Shown one piece after another: positions 52,295 to 62,192 of a DNA stretch of 64,000 nt. How positions within the stretch are numbered: the stretch's first letter is position 1; each line of letters starts with the position of its first letter. Source of the DNA: JBLIRR01 sp049472395 (GTDB taxonomy: Bacteria > SZUA-182 > DTGQ01 > JBLIRR01); NCBI GenBank assembly GCA_049472395.1, contig JBLIRR010000034.1, forward strand, positions 7,121-71,120. Reading direction: 5' to 3'. The notes under the pieces are model-generated. The model searched no databases and was not told the origin of the DNA. It saw only the letters and a program-made list of their open reading frames with translations. The position numbers and the translations under genes were made by a program.

Positions 52295-54649
52295 ATGTAC
52301 AAATTATATATAATAAATGATAGGGAAGGGAACAAAAAAACTGAAATTATAATATATTCAGTGTGTGGTCTCATCGCCTCTTTCCTCATCGTGTGCGTGA
52401 GTCTAATATTCTCCACTGCATTCACGAATTGGGAATGCGTCACCTTTGATTGGAGAATGAAATGCAGGGGAGAGCTGACCCTGCATTCGAGATTAATTCC
52501 CATTACTATAGATCGAGAAAGTATAGAACATTTTGGGGATGTACCCTGGGATCTTTCAGTGCATGCTGAAATGATAGAAAAGCTCTCTTTCAGAAAAGCC
52601 CACACTATTGTATACAATAATATATTCCAACCAGGACCTCATGAAGAAAATGATGATCTTCTCATTGAGGCAACAATGAAGGCGAAAAATGTTTACTATC
52701 CCGTTAACTTCGATTTTAAAACCTCCCCCTTGCGTGCATTCAGGAGTGAAGAGAAGGTACCTCTTGAGCAATTGGCTCCGTATGGACTTGGGAAATTTGT
52801 TGGCGATAAAAAAAATATTTTATCGGTTGAAAGGGCAAAGGCGCCTTTTGACAGTCTCTGCGAGGAATCAGCCGGATTGGGGCATATATGCCTGATTAGT
52901 GATGATGACGGAGTAATAAGGAAGGTCCCGCTGATAGTGGAGATGAATGAAATGCTTTTCCCATCATTGTCCCTAAGAGTAGTGATGAATTATCTCAATG
53001 TGTCCAATGAACAGATGGATATAAGAATTGGCAAAAGTATTACATTAAAAGGGGCTCATATGCCCGGAAAAGCAACGATCCAGGATATTGTGATACCGAT
53101 TGACGATAAGGGTATGATGCTGATTAATTATGACGGAGAATGGGATAGATGCTCCCCCCATTACAATTCATTCAAGGAAATCTTTGAGGAAGATACACTT
53201 TACCTGAAAGATACGATTGTCATGGTCAACACGGTCATCTCCGAATATGACATTAAATCAACGCCCTTTTCAGAGAATTTTCCGGTCGGAGGAATCCATA
53301 TAAATTGTATTAATACTATCCTCACCGAGAATTTTTTAAAAGAGGCCAACTCTTTTATCACACTCGCATTTATTGTGGTCCTCGCTATCATCGGGGCCTT
53401 AAGCGGATTGCTGAATAAATGGTCTGTAAAGATCATCACTTCTCTGTGTCTCCTTGTTGTTTATCTTATGGTAAATTTTTATTTTTTTAGCATGTGGGGT
53501 CTGATAATAGAGGTTATCCCTCCCTGTCTCGCCCTTATTCTAAGCTGTATGCTTGCCTCTCTGCTCCCAGTATTCATTGGAGGCAGTGAAAAGAAAGTGC
53601 CGGTGATGAATGAGCACCCAAAAATTAAGAAAGAATTAATAGAAGTCAATAAGAAAATAATGGAAAAGGAGAAGGAGATTACCATTACATTGGCAGGTCT
53701 CTCGAATCAGCGCCAGCATATAGCACACCTGCCCTTGAAAGAAAAGCTTCGCGGCGAAATGGAAGAGAAGGAGAATCTTGAGAAAAAAAAAGTTATGATT
53801 CTTCGCCAGCTCTCTCCCCTTGATATAAAAATACTCAGAAAGGAAGCTGAAAAATACGGCATTATTACAAAGAACCTGAGACTCTTGGATGCTTTTGACC
53901 TTGCCCGGAAGATTGCGTTGACTGATCATACTATTCTTCTCATCGGTGAGGAAGGATCTGAAAAGGAGCTTTTTGCCGGGGCAATTCATGCTGTGAGCAA
54001 CAGAAAGAATGCACCCTTTGTGAAGATAAATTTTGCCTCACTCTCAGCAGACCAAAGCGAGAGTGAGCTCTTCGGAGACACTCAGAGTGCCTCTTCCGAG
54101 GCTGACGAAGAAAAAGAAGGGCTCTTTAAGAAGGCAGATAAAGGGACTTTCTTCCTCGATAATATAGATGCTCTTGCCTATTATATTCAACCAAAGCTTC
54201 TCAAGATCCTTCAAGAGGGGGAGATAGGAATGCTCGAAAACATGAGTGCAATTTATATTAATGTCAGGGTAATCGCTGCAACAGGGGGGAACTTGGAAGA
54301 AATGGTGCATAATGGAGAATTTAATGCACTTCTCTTGAAGCGACTCAATAGCTTCCCTATCTTTATTCCGCCTTTACGGGAGAGAATGGAAGATATCCCC
54401 CATTTGGTAGATTTTTTCATCGACCGACATAAGGGGGACAAGGAGATAAGAGCGATTTCAAAAGAGGCGGTTGAAATTCTCCAAAAACATACCTGGCCCG
54501 GAAATGTCGATGAGCTCGAGAAGGTCATTATAAATGCCATTAAAACCACGCACAACGAGGAAATTCAACTGGAAGATATTCAGATAAATTCCCGAAAAAT
54601 ACGCAAACGAAGAAAATCAAAAAAACTTGCACCTGAGCTGACGACATAA
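52295..54649 (+). CDS. CHASE2 sensor fused to a degenerate sigma-54-activator-like AAA+ module
   Basis: 784 aa. TM1 about 18-42, CHASE2 extracytoplasmic sensor to about 340 (FDWRMKCRGELT, PITIDRESIEHFGDVPW, DDDGVIRKVPL, YDIKSTPF), three membrane helices (about 345-425), coiled coil (about 445-510), and an AAA+ domain (about 530-740). The AAA+ part aligns with NtrC-type activators (SESELFGD, FFLDNIDAL, PPLRERMEDIPHLVDFFI, HTWPGNVDELEKVI). However, Walker A is GEEGSEKE (551-558; the GK glycine is Glu), the GAFTGA loop is absent, Walker B is DN rather than DE, and no Fis HTH follows. So it cannot be a normal sigma-54 activator and may be a pseudo-ATPase scaffold. Paired with the FHA gene 22 bp upstream. 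Confidence 0.88.
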   Translation: MYKLYIINDREGNKKTEIIIYSVCGLIASFLIVCVSLIFSTAFTNWECVTFDWRMKCRGELTLHSRLIPITIDRESIEHFGDVPWDLSVHAEMIEKLSFRKAHTIVYNNIFQPGPHEENDDLLIEATMKAKNVYYPVNFDFKTSPLRAFRSEEKVPLEQLAPYGLGKFVGDKKNILSVERAKAPFDSLCEESAGLGHICLISDDDGVIRKVPLIVEMNEMLFPSLSLRVVMNYLNVSNEQMDIRIGKSITLKGAHMPGKATIQDIVIPIDDKGMMLINYDGEWDRCSPHYNSFKEIFEEDTLYLKDTIVMVNTVISEYDIKSTPFSENFPVGGIHINCINTILTENFLKEANSFITLAFIVVLAIIGALSGLLNKWSVKIITSLCLLVVYLMVNFYFFSMWGLIIEVIPPCLALILSCMLASLLPVFIGGSEKKVPVMNEHPKIKKELIEVNKKIMEKEKEITITLAGLSNQRQHIAHLPLKEKLRGEMEEKENLEKKKVMILRQLSPLDIKILRKEAEKYGIITKNLRLLDAFDLARKIALTDHTILLIGEEGSEKELFAGAIHAVSNRKNAPFVKINFASLSADQSESELFGDTQSASSEADEEKEGLFKKADKGTFFLDNIDALAYYIQPKLLKILQEGEIGMLENMSAIYINVRVIAATGGNLEEMVHNGEFNALLLKRLNSFPIFIPPLRERMEDIPHLVDFFIDRHKGDKEIRAISKEAVEILQKHTWPGNVDELEKVIINAIKTTHNEEIQLEDIQINSRKIRKRRKSKKLAPELTT

Positions 54650-54668
54650 TTTTTGTGAATTGCTCATT

Positions 54669-57527
54669 TTATAAAGTGGGCATTTTAAATTTCATTGTCA
54701 CCTCTCCAGTCTCCCTGTTTATTTCAATTCCTTGAGCACTTGACGATAATTCCTTGCCAGTTGCCATTTTAAATAATCCGGAGAGAAAATTCATACCCTG
54801 ATTCATAACATGTTCCAATTCCTTCACACCTTGCTCCTTTGGTGTGGACGCATTTTTATCAAAGCTCTCATCAGTTTCCATGACCTCTTTCGCTGTCTCT
54901 TCTTTAGCCGTTGTATCTACAGTTGGTTTTTGAAAAATAGAGGTATCTTTTTTGTGTATATCTTCTTCAGCCTTATTTTCAGTTGATTCTTGAAAAACTG
55001 AAGTATTTTCAGCTTTTTCTGTCACGTGCCCCATGTCTTCGGTAATATTTTTTTCTTTATCGTTATTCTCAAAAATTTGCTCATCAGCAAATATGTCTTC
55101 ATCATCATTATCCTCACCAACAGGCTCAACCATTTCGCTTATTGGTTTTTCATCCTCCGGTTTCTGTTCATCTTCTGTTTCGGACTCATCTGTTGTCTCC
55201 ACATTTTCAAAGTCATACATTGCCTCTTGCAGTTGATTCAAAAATTGAGCCCTCCCCTCTTTTGAGAAATCAACCATTTCAGTGTTACTATTCGGGCTTA
55301 ACACACCTTCGAAAAGATTTTGCTTCAATAACAAACCTGAAGCAATTTTCATCTCAATAGAGTTTTTTGTTATTAAATTGATTATGGTTAAGTTCTTGTT
55401 TGTTTGACCAATTCTATCTATACGCCCAATTCGCTGATTCTTTTTTGCCGGGTTCCATGGTAACTCAAAATTAATGACAGTATCTGCAATCTGCAAATTT
55501 AGTCCGACTCCTCCTGCTTCTGTGGAGATAAAAACCTTACATTTATCATTATCCTCAAATTCTTTTATAAGCTTAGGTCGGTTTTTCACATATACATCCC
55601 CGCTTAACTCCACAAAACCGATATCATGATGACGCAGCATTTTACCAATAATGTTATTCATACGTTTCCATTCGGAAAAAATGATAATTTTTCTATTAGA
55701 ATTTTTTATATCTATTTTTTCAAAAAGTATATGTTCAAGTTCCTTTAATTTAGGGGAAAAATTTGTTTCAAGATCAACCAAATATGTAGAATCGCACACC
55801 ATCCGCATTTTTGATAACAGCATCATTAATCTTTGCATATCAAAGGGAGTAATAAATTTTTTTCTGAGAATTGCACTTATTCCCTTGGCATAACTCGCAT
55901 GATACTCTGCCTGTTCTACACACATCTCAACAGGTATATCTATCTGGCTAATATTGGGGAGTTGTTCAATAACATCCCTTTTTTCGCGCCTAATTAAGAT
56001 AGCGCTCAAACGCTCTTTAAGTTTCTGAAGATTATAATAACCTGTGATTTTATTTTTTTGCTTGTGGTCAAAATAACAATGTTGGTATGAGAATTCCCAC
56101 AAAGGAGATAAAAACTTAGGATCGATAAAATCAACAATAGAATAAAGGTCGATCAAACGATTTTCAATTGGTGTGCCTGTTATAACCAGAGATTGTTTTT
56201 TATTCAAGGACTTAATTGATGTAGCTGTAATGGTTGTATAATTCTTAATACGCTGTGCCTCGTCTAAAATAATAAAATCAGGAGGATATTTATTAATGAC
56301 ATTGTAATCCCTTAATACAGTTTCATAATTGATAATGAGAAAATATTCTTTTGCCTGCTCATAGAGCCTCTCTCTTTCATCCGGCAATCCACTGACGATA
56401 CAGGCTTTTTTATCAGAAAAGCGCTCTATTTCCCGTTTCCATTGATCTTTAAGAGAGGCGGGACAAATAATCAATGTCCGGCTAAAATCATATAATTTCT
56501 TCTTAATGAGGGCAATTCCGATTGCTTGAATAGTTTTACCCAAGCCCATTTCGTCTGCAATTATTGCTCCTTCTTTAAAAGCAGCAAACTTAATTCCCTC
56601 TTTTTGATAGGGGAAAAGTGTTGCTTTTATTCTTGAAAAATCTATTTCGGATTTATCCTTAATCTGCTCCAGCATCCTTTTATTATATGCATTTTCAATC
56701 TTCTCCAGTACTTCTGTGCGTATATAAATCTGTTTATATTCTTCAGCCTCTTTTATAAATCCTAAAAAATCAATAATTCTATCATCAGGCAATACCGAGT
56801 CATTTTGAAAATACTTATTAATCAGAGATTCTATATTCTCTGAAAGTTTATGTGGGTAGTACCACGTTATCTGGTAATTTGATAAGGGGTCTAAAAAAAT
56901 TTCAACAAAGGGGTAGGTTTGTTTTTGTGTATTGATCGTTTTATGGAGTGCCTTAAAATTATTAAAGGCAAAAATCAGATGCTTGCAGGTACCCAATTTA
57001 TTCCTTTGGTAATCAGGGCAAGAGCAGTACCCATATTCTTCTTTAAAATCTCGAAAGGTAAGCTTATAGCTCTTTGCTTTTTCATTAAACAAAATGTGTT
57101 CACCAAAAATATTATCAGAAAATTCTATACGATATGCTGCCCTTTTTGCTTTTTCATTTCTCTCTTCCAAGACACGCCTCGCCATGCCCTGTCTGGTATA
57201 TTGTTTACCCGCTGACTGTTTTTCACTAGTATAACGCGTTAAATCCTCATGTAATTGCATGAGACAGGCAATCTTATGATGACAATAATCATCAGCCTTA
57301 CAATTACAATTGAGTATCGGTTTTTCATCTATGGAGATAGATACTGAAAAATCATCAAATTTATCAGTTACTGAAAATTCAAAATGATTTCTTGATTGGG
57401 TAAGCAATTGACTTTGACCATTTTGATAGAGGGAATGTCCCTGCCGAAGCGTAAGATTTGAAAAAATATTCTCCTTTTTGATATATTCCAATTCATTTCT
57501 AATAGTTTCTATAGCTGTAGGTTCCAT
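54669..57527 (-). CDS. SNF2-family helicase with two SWIM-type zinc fingers
   Basis: 952 aa. Two CxCxnCxH fingers: CNCKADDYCHHKIACL near residue 78 and YCSCPDYQRNKLGTCKHL near 170. SNF2 ATPase: DEMGLGKTIQAIG (motif I), LDEAQRIKN (motif II, DEAQ), VITGTPIENR (III), and helicase C with AGGVGLNLQIADTVI and QRIGRIDRIGQ (VI). The C-terminal 180 residues are an acidic, low-complexity tail with repeated phrases (TSVFQEST, TSIFQKPT). It remodels protein-DNA complexes. Convergent with the CHASE2 gene (19-bp gap), divergent from the cyclase gene. Confidence 0.93.
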   Translation of the reverse strand: MEPTAIETIRNELEYIKKENIFSNLTLRQGHSLYQNGQSQLLTQSRNHFEFSVTDKFDDFSVSISIDEKPILNCNCKADDYCHHKIACLMQLHEDLTRYTSEKQSAGKQYTRQGMARRVLEERNEKAKRAAYRIEFSDNIFGEHILFNEKAKSYKLTFRDFKEEYGYCSCPDYQRNKLGTCKHLIFAFNNFKALHKTINTQKQTYPFVEIFLDPLSNYQITWYYPHKLSENIESLINKYFQNDSVLPDDRIIDFLGFIKEAEEYKQIYIRTEVLEKIENAYNKRMLEQIKDKSEIDFSRIKATLFPYQKEGIKFAAFKEGAIIADEMGLGKTIQAIGIALIKKKLYDFSRTLIICPASLKDQWKREIERFSDKKACIVSGLPDERERLYEQAKEYFLIINYETVLRDYNVINKYPPDFIILDEAQRIKNYTTITATSIKSLNKKQSLVITGTPIENRLIDLYSIVDFIDPKFLSPLWEFSYQHCYFDHKQKNKITGYYNLQKLKERLSAILIRREKRDVIEQLPNISQIDIPVEMCVEQAEYHASYAKGISAILRKKFITPFDMQRLMMLLSKMRMVCDSTYLVDLETNFSPKLKELEHILFEKIDIKNSNRKIIIFSEWKRMNNIIGKMLRHHDIGFVELSGDVYVKNRPKLIKEFEDNDKCKVFISTEAGGVGLNLQIADTVINFELPWNPAKKNQRIGRIDRIGQTNKNLTIINLITKNSIEMKIASGLLLKQNLFEGVLSPNSNTEMVDFSKEGRAQFLNQLQEAMYDFENVETTDESETEDEQKPEDEKPISEMVEPVGEDNDDEDIFADEQIFENNDKEKNITEDMGHVTEKAENTSVFQESTENKAEEDIHKKDTSIFQKPTVDTTAKEETAKEVMETDESFDKNASTPKEQGVKELEHVMNQGMNFLSGLFKMATGKELSSSAQGIEINRETGEVTMKFKMPTL

Positions 57528-57746
57528 TTTATAACTCTTTTCAAAATAAAGGGTTTAGTAATAGAAAATATAGATTTAATACTTTAGAGAATGATATTAC
57601 AAAATAAAAAAAAATTCTAGTCTCTTATATAACTCAAATTCTTTTTTAGTATGTCCGTTTTTTCAATGAGTTATTTCCGATAAAAATCACTATAGTAGTC
57701 TATTTATCCGTATATTTATTGAAGGGAACGTGAAGAGAGATCATTA

Positions 57747-59732
57747 ATGGAAAAGATAAAGACCTATATTTTTGAAAACTTCGAGCAGGTCTTTGTTTTC
57801 GTAATCTTAGTCACTGTGGCTCTGTTGAATTATTATATTCCTCAGAAGATTGCCTTTCTTAATTTTTATTTCTTACCCGTTATCATTGCAGGTTACTTTC
57901 TGGATCAGTACCATTCCGTAATCGGGGCTTTTTTTTGTATCCTTCTCGTCACTATATATATTATTCTGTCTCCCACTGCGTTTATAACCCCCAATAATTG
58001 GTCGAATCTTATATTCCACGTTATTGTGTGGGGGAGCTTTTTGATCCTGTCCGGAGCTGTTGTGGGCAAACAGAATGAGAAATTAAACCAGAAGATTCAA
58101 CAGACGACCAAGTTAAATTGCCAATTGCAGCAGCAACAGGAGGAGCTTAAAATAGCGAATAAATCACTTACAGAATATAGCAAGACATTAGAGGAAAAAG
58201 TAAAAGAGCGTACAATAAATCTTAAGAACTCTAAAGAGGCCATTGAAATTCTGAAAACAAAAGTGGAAGAAACTCTCTATACCACCATGGATCCCACAGT
58301 AGTCAAGCTGATTATAGAAGGCCGATTACGAAATGAGAAAAGAAGAGTGAGCGTGATGTTTTCCGATTTGGTTGGATTTAGCTCCTATTCTGAGGAGAGG
58401 AGCCCTGAATTGGTCGTTCGGGACCTGAATCGTTACCTCAGTGATATGGAACCTATACTTCTTAATTATCATGGGCATATTGATAAATATATGGGTGACG
58501 GTATTATGTGCGAATTCGGCGCTCCGGTTGATTATGAAAATTATCGACTGCTTGCAGTGCTTGCCGGATTGAAGCTGCAAGAGAAACTAGCCAGTCTTGA
58601 TTATCCTTGGAAAATGCGCATAGGTATTTCTTCCGGTGCTACTATTGTCGGGCTTATAGGATACAGACGTCAATCATATACATCTATCGGGGATGTAGTG
58701 AATCTGTCTTCTCGATTAGAAAAGGAATGTCCGCCAGGGGAAATTTTGATCGACGGCTTTACCATGGAAGGCATCCATCGTTTTATTGATGTCCGCATGA
58801 AGAGACAGCTGCCCCATTCTCAGGATGTAAACCCGGAAACTGAAGCTCACCTTGAAACATTACATCGAAGTCTTGACAATGCGACTCATTACGAAGAGAG
58901 GGCGGACCTTTATCTCAAGATCGGGCAGATATATATCTCGTTAACTGAAATCCATGATGCTCTGGAATACTTTGAAAAGGGCCTGCAGATGTGTCCGGAT
59001 AATAAAGAGCTGAAAGTAGCTTTTGCTGACGCAACGATAAAACAGAATGAGATAAAAAAAATGAAAATAAAAGGCCGTAAACAGCGGGTGTCTGCCTTTG
59101 AAGTAATCGGTATAAAAAATATACTTCTTGACCGTGATAAGATTCCTGAGCCATTTTACAAAAAATACTACCATGCGACAAATATTTTCACTCTGCCTGA
59201 GGATCTTGTCCTTCCTGTTGAAGCGGTGGATGGAAGCATCGGACATTCAAAGGCGGTGGCGGTGTTCTCTTATGCGATTGCGTCTGATGTCGGTGTATCC
59301 GATGCGGAAAAAAAGGAGATCCTCCAGGCCGCTTTCTTGGCAGATATAGGCAAAACGAGCATCCCCCACCATTTGCTTAATGCACGAAGCAGTCTGAGAC
59401 CGGGTGAGATAAAAGAAATCGAAAAACACACACTAGAAAGTGTCAAGATATTTCAGCAGATAGGCTATAATTCAGAAGAAATGCTCCGGATGGTCCGGCA
59501 TAGTCATGAGAATTTTGACGGCTCAGGCTATCCCGATTGTTTGCGGGGAGAAGAAATTCCTCTGGGATCGAGAATCATTGCGGTGGCTGACGCCTATAAT
59601 GCGATGACATCGTGGAGACCCTATCGGGAGAAATGGGACAGGAATGCAGCTTTTGATGAACTCATAAAAAGCATGAATAAAGGAATTTTCGATCCCGGTA
59701 TCGTGCAACGTTTTATTAAGCTTATGAATTAG
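57747..59732 (+). CDS. Class III adenylate cyclase fused to a degenerate HD-GYP domain
   Basis: 661 aa. Membrane region of about four helices (15-115), coiled coil (about 118-180), class III cyclase (about 190-375) with both metal Asps (Asp207 in FSDLVGF, Asp251 in YMGDG), the Lys of DKYMGDG, and GDVVNLSSRLE; so it looks catalytically complete. A TPR-like stretch (about 385-425) leads to an HD-GYP-type domain (about 480-655) with SHENFDGSGYP, GEEIPLGSRIIAVADAYNAM and RPYR. The HD signature is LADIGK (Ala532-Asp533) instead of LHDIGK and HHE is SHE, so two metal ligands are missing. It may sense c-di-GMP rather than cleave it. Stop overlaps that of the convergent AOR gene. Confidence 0.88.
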   Translation: MEKIKTYIFENFEQVFVFVILVTVALLNYYIPQKIAFLNFYFLPVIIAGYFLDQYHSVIGAFFCILLVTIYIILSPTAFITPNNWSNLIFHVIVWGSFLILSGAVVGKQNEKLNQKIQQTTKLNCQLQQQQEELKIANKSLTEYSKTLEEKVKERTINLKNSKEAIEILKTKVEETLYTTMDPTVVKLIIEGRLRNEKRRVSVMFSDLVGFSSYSEERSPELVVRDLNRYLSDMEPILLNYHGHIDKYMGDGIMCEFGAPVDYENYRLLAVLAGLKLQEKLASLDYPWKMRIGISSGATIVGLIGYRRQSYTSIGDVVNLSSRLEKECPPGEILIDGFTMEGIHRFIDVRMKRQLPHSQDVNPETEAHLETLHRSLDNATHYEERADLYLKIGQIYISLTEIHDALEYFEKGLQMCPDNKELKVAFADATIKQNEIKKMKIKGRKQRVSAFEVIGIKNILLDRDKIPEPFYKKYYHATNIFTLPEDLVLPVEAVDGSIGHSKAVAVFSYAIASDVGVSDAEKKEILQAAFLADIGKTSIPHHLLNARSSLRPGEIKEIEKHTLESVKIFQQIGYNSEEMLRMVRHSHENFDGSGYPDCLRGEEIPLGSRIIAVADAYNAMTSWRPYREKWDRNAAFDELIKSMNKGIFDPGIVQRFIKLMN

Positions 59733-61564
59733 GATGTGGAGTTGAACGATTGTTCAATATCGGCAGATGGTATGCCATTTTCATCCCATCCCCGTCTTTT
59801 GTAATAAAGATCAAGCAAGTGAACAAAGTGCTCTTGATTGATCACTTTTCCGGCTGTCGCTCCCGTTTGGATAGGGCATGAGTGCACTTTGTAGGGCATT
59901 GTATCATCCTTGCGGCTCATGCCAAGGCGCGTGTTGATAATGCGCGTGAGATTATATATGTCTTTTGATCTCGTCAGTAATTCCTCGAGTGTCACGCTGC
60001 TTCCTGTGACGAGGTTATAAAAGTTCTCATAGTGTCTCTCATTAAGCCCCAGCTCTATCCATGGGAGCCGGCACACACCGAGCATATCAAACAGAGGCCG
60101 AAGGGTCTGGTGGTAGATAACCAAATCGACCCTTTGTTCATCAGACCAGTCTTTCCCCTGTTCAATTTCTTTGGCAATAGTCCACGCACGGGTATGGTGC
60201 GCCCCAATATCACTCGTGGCATAAGCAAGAGCCATAGAAGAGCCTGCCCGGCTATCATAGGCACTTTGCTCTAAGCCTTTTACCTGCAGTATAATTTTAT
60301 CCATTTCCGGCCACTTTTCTATAACACGCCGGGACCCGTCTGCAAGTATATCCCCGATACCATCCCGGTGGGCAATTTTCTTGATAAGTTCGGTTATCGC
60401 CTCTTCGTCCCCCCAGGTTATCGGTGTCCCATCAAGATCATCAAGACAAATGATCCCCTTCTCATAGCCTTCAATGACCGCCCCGATCAGGTTACCGGTC
60501 GAAATGGTGTCAATGCCAAGTTCATCACAGAGTTGATTGGCATAAAGAATAGCTGAGAAATTTTCTATGCCCAGGTTAGAACCGAGCATTGCGCAGGACT
60601 CATATTCGGGGCCTTCGGTGACCGTGCCTATATATTTCCCCTGTTTCACAAGGCATATATTGCCGCAGGTCATTGCGCACGCAAAACATGCGCTATCCCC
60701 AATTTTATACTTATCAACCATTACATCGCCATTTATCTGGTTAATTTTGCTGAAATGGGCGTCCTTGAAATTATACGTAGGAAGAATGCCTGTGGAGTTT
60801 GCATACTCCATGACATTCATCAGGCCTTCCCGTTGCCACATTTTAAAATACTTGTGGCTCTTCATATAAGAATACGCCTTATTGGCCTCTTCCATGAGTC
60901 CCTTAATGTCATGCACAGGAAGATCTTTGCTGCCTCGTACTACAATGGCTTTAAGATTTTTCGAGCCCATAATTGCCCCTATGCCCGTTCTTCCAGCGTT
61001 GCGAGACCAGTCTGCATTAACACATGCAAAGCGCACTCTGTTCTCCCCGCCGATTCCGATTGACGCAATATTTACCATGTGGGTGCCGAGGCGATTTTTC
61101 ACTATTCCCTCTGTTTCAAGGCAGCTTTTGCCGGCTAAATCGGGCATGGGAATAATCTTAGCCTCATCATCATCGATAAAAAGGATAGAGAGGGTCTCAG
61201 CGTGGCCTGTAATGCTTAAGACATCGATACCCGTTTGTCGTAGTTCCGTGCCGAATGTACCCCCAAGTGATGAATCACCATAAACACCGGTGGCCGGAGA
61301 GATTGACACAAAGGAACATTTGCCGGAGGAGGGGAGGTATGTGCCTGTTAAGGGGCCCGGTGCTATGACGAGAAGGTTATTCGCCCCGAATGGATCGATT
61401 GTATAGTTGGATTTAAGGAGATTATCATAGACAAGTTTTGCACCAAAGCCTCGCCCACCTATATAGCGGAATACAAATTCATCTGAAAGATCACTATAGT
61501 CGCACCTTCCGCGCGAAAGATCAATGTGAAGTCCTTTTTTAAAATACCCTGATTTTATCTTCAT
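59729..61564 (-). CDS. aor: Aldehyde:ferredoxin oxidoreductase (tungsten/molybdenum pterin)
   Basis: 611 aa, normal length for the family. N-terminal pterin-binding domain (YIGGRGFGAKLVYD, NLLVIAPGPLTGT, AGRTGIGAIMGSKNLKAI). [4Fe-4S] ligands in CFACAMTCGN and a later Cys in MLGVCRLPW. It oxidises aldehydes to acids with ferredoxin as acceptor, an anaerobic reaction; the true substrate is unknown. The gene starts 4 bp after the polyferredoxin gene, which is likely its electron-transfer subunit. Its last four bases overlap the end of the convergent cyclase gene. Confidence 0.92.
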   Translation of the reverse strand: MKIKSGYFKKGLHIDLSRGRCDYSDLSDEFVFRYIGGRGFGAKLVYDNLLKSNYTIDPFGANNLLVIAPGPLTGTYLPSSGKCSFVSISPATGVYGDSSLGGTFGTELRQTGIDVLSITGHAETLSILFIDDDEAKIIPMPDLAGKSCLETEGIVKNRLGTHMVNIASIGIGGENRVRFACVNADWSRNAGRTGIGAIMGSKNLKAIVVRGSKDLPVHDIKGLMEEANKAYSYMKSHKYFKMWQREGLMNVMEYANSTGILPTYNFKDAHFSKINQINGDVMVDKYKIGDSACFACAMTCGNICLVKQGKYIGTVTEGPEYESCAMLGSNLGIENFSAILYANQLCDELGIDTISTGNLIGAVIEGYEKGIICLDDLDGTPITWGDEEAITELIKKIAHRDGIGDILADGSRRVIEKWPEMDKIILQVKGLEQSAYDSRAGSSMALAYATSDIGAHHTRAWTIAKEIEQGKDWSDEQRVDLVIYHQTLRPLFDMLGVCRLPWIELGLNERHYENFYNLVTGSSVTLEELLTRSKDIYNLTRIINTRLGMSRKDDTMPYKVHSCPIQTGATAGKVINQEHFVHLLDLYYKRRGWDENGIPSADIEQSFNSTS

Positions 61565-61568
61565 AATA

Positions 61569-62102
61569 TTATAGCTCTTCTTTGCCTATCTCGGCATATT
61601 TAATGATTTTTTTCTCACCCTTTTCCATATATTCTATTTCTTTCATATGTGCATAGCTTAAGACATTTTTCATACGCTTAGACTCACCCAGCGCTTGCTC
61701 GGGAATAAGACGGATCGCTTCTTTTGGACACACTGACACACACTTTGGAGCACCTCCGCAAAGGTCGCATTTGATGGGATAATCAACATCCCCATGAGCG
61801 AATATCGCACCGAAGGGACACGCCTCTACACACTTCATGCAGGAGATGCACTCGTTTTGATCAAACCGCACGAGCCCGACAACACGTTTCAGGGCCCCGA
61901 CAGGACATGCATCCGCACATGCCGGTACTTTGCACTGGCTGCAAATAACAGGCATCCGAACAACGGGATGCGGATAAGTTACCAATACTCGAACAGCACT
62001 TTTTTTAGGATTGTTCACGCCGAAATGCTCGGCTGAACACACAAGCTCACACATTTTGCACCCCGAGCAAAGCTCAGGTATGACTGCAAGTTTTTTTGAC
62101 AT
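61569..62102 (-). CDS. Polyferredoxin, four [4Fe-4S] clusters, AOR-associated
   Basis: 177 aa. Four cysteine sets: CSGCKMCELVC, CSQCKVPACADACPVGAL, CISCMKCVEACPFGAI and CDLCGGAPKCVSVCPKEAI. This is the HycB/CooF-like electron-transfer subunit type. Located first in a two-gene operon with the aldehyde oxidoreductase, so it probably carries its electrons. No signal peptide: cytoplasmic. Confidence 0.92.
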   Translation of the reverse strand: MSKKLAVIPELCSGCKMCELVCSAEHFGVNNPKKSAVRVLVTYPHPVVRMPVICSQCKVPACADACPVGALKRVVGLVRFDQNECISCMKCVEACPFGAIFAHGDVDYPIKCDLCGGAPKCVSVCPKEAIRLIPEQALGESKRMKNVLSYAHMKEIEYMEKGEKKIIKYAEIGKEEL

Positions 62103-62192
62103 TCCTCATTACTCCATTCATTTTATACACTGTTATTGTTAAATAATTTAACATTTCTCAGCGGAGATTGTCAATATAAGGAATGTGTAACC

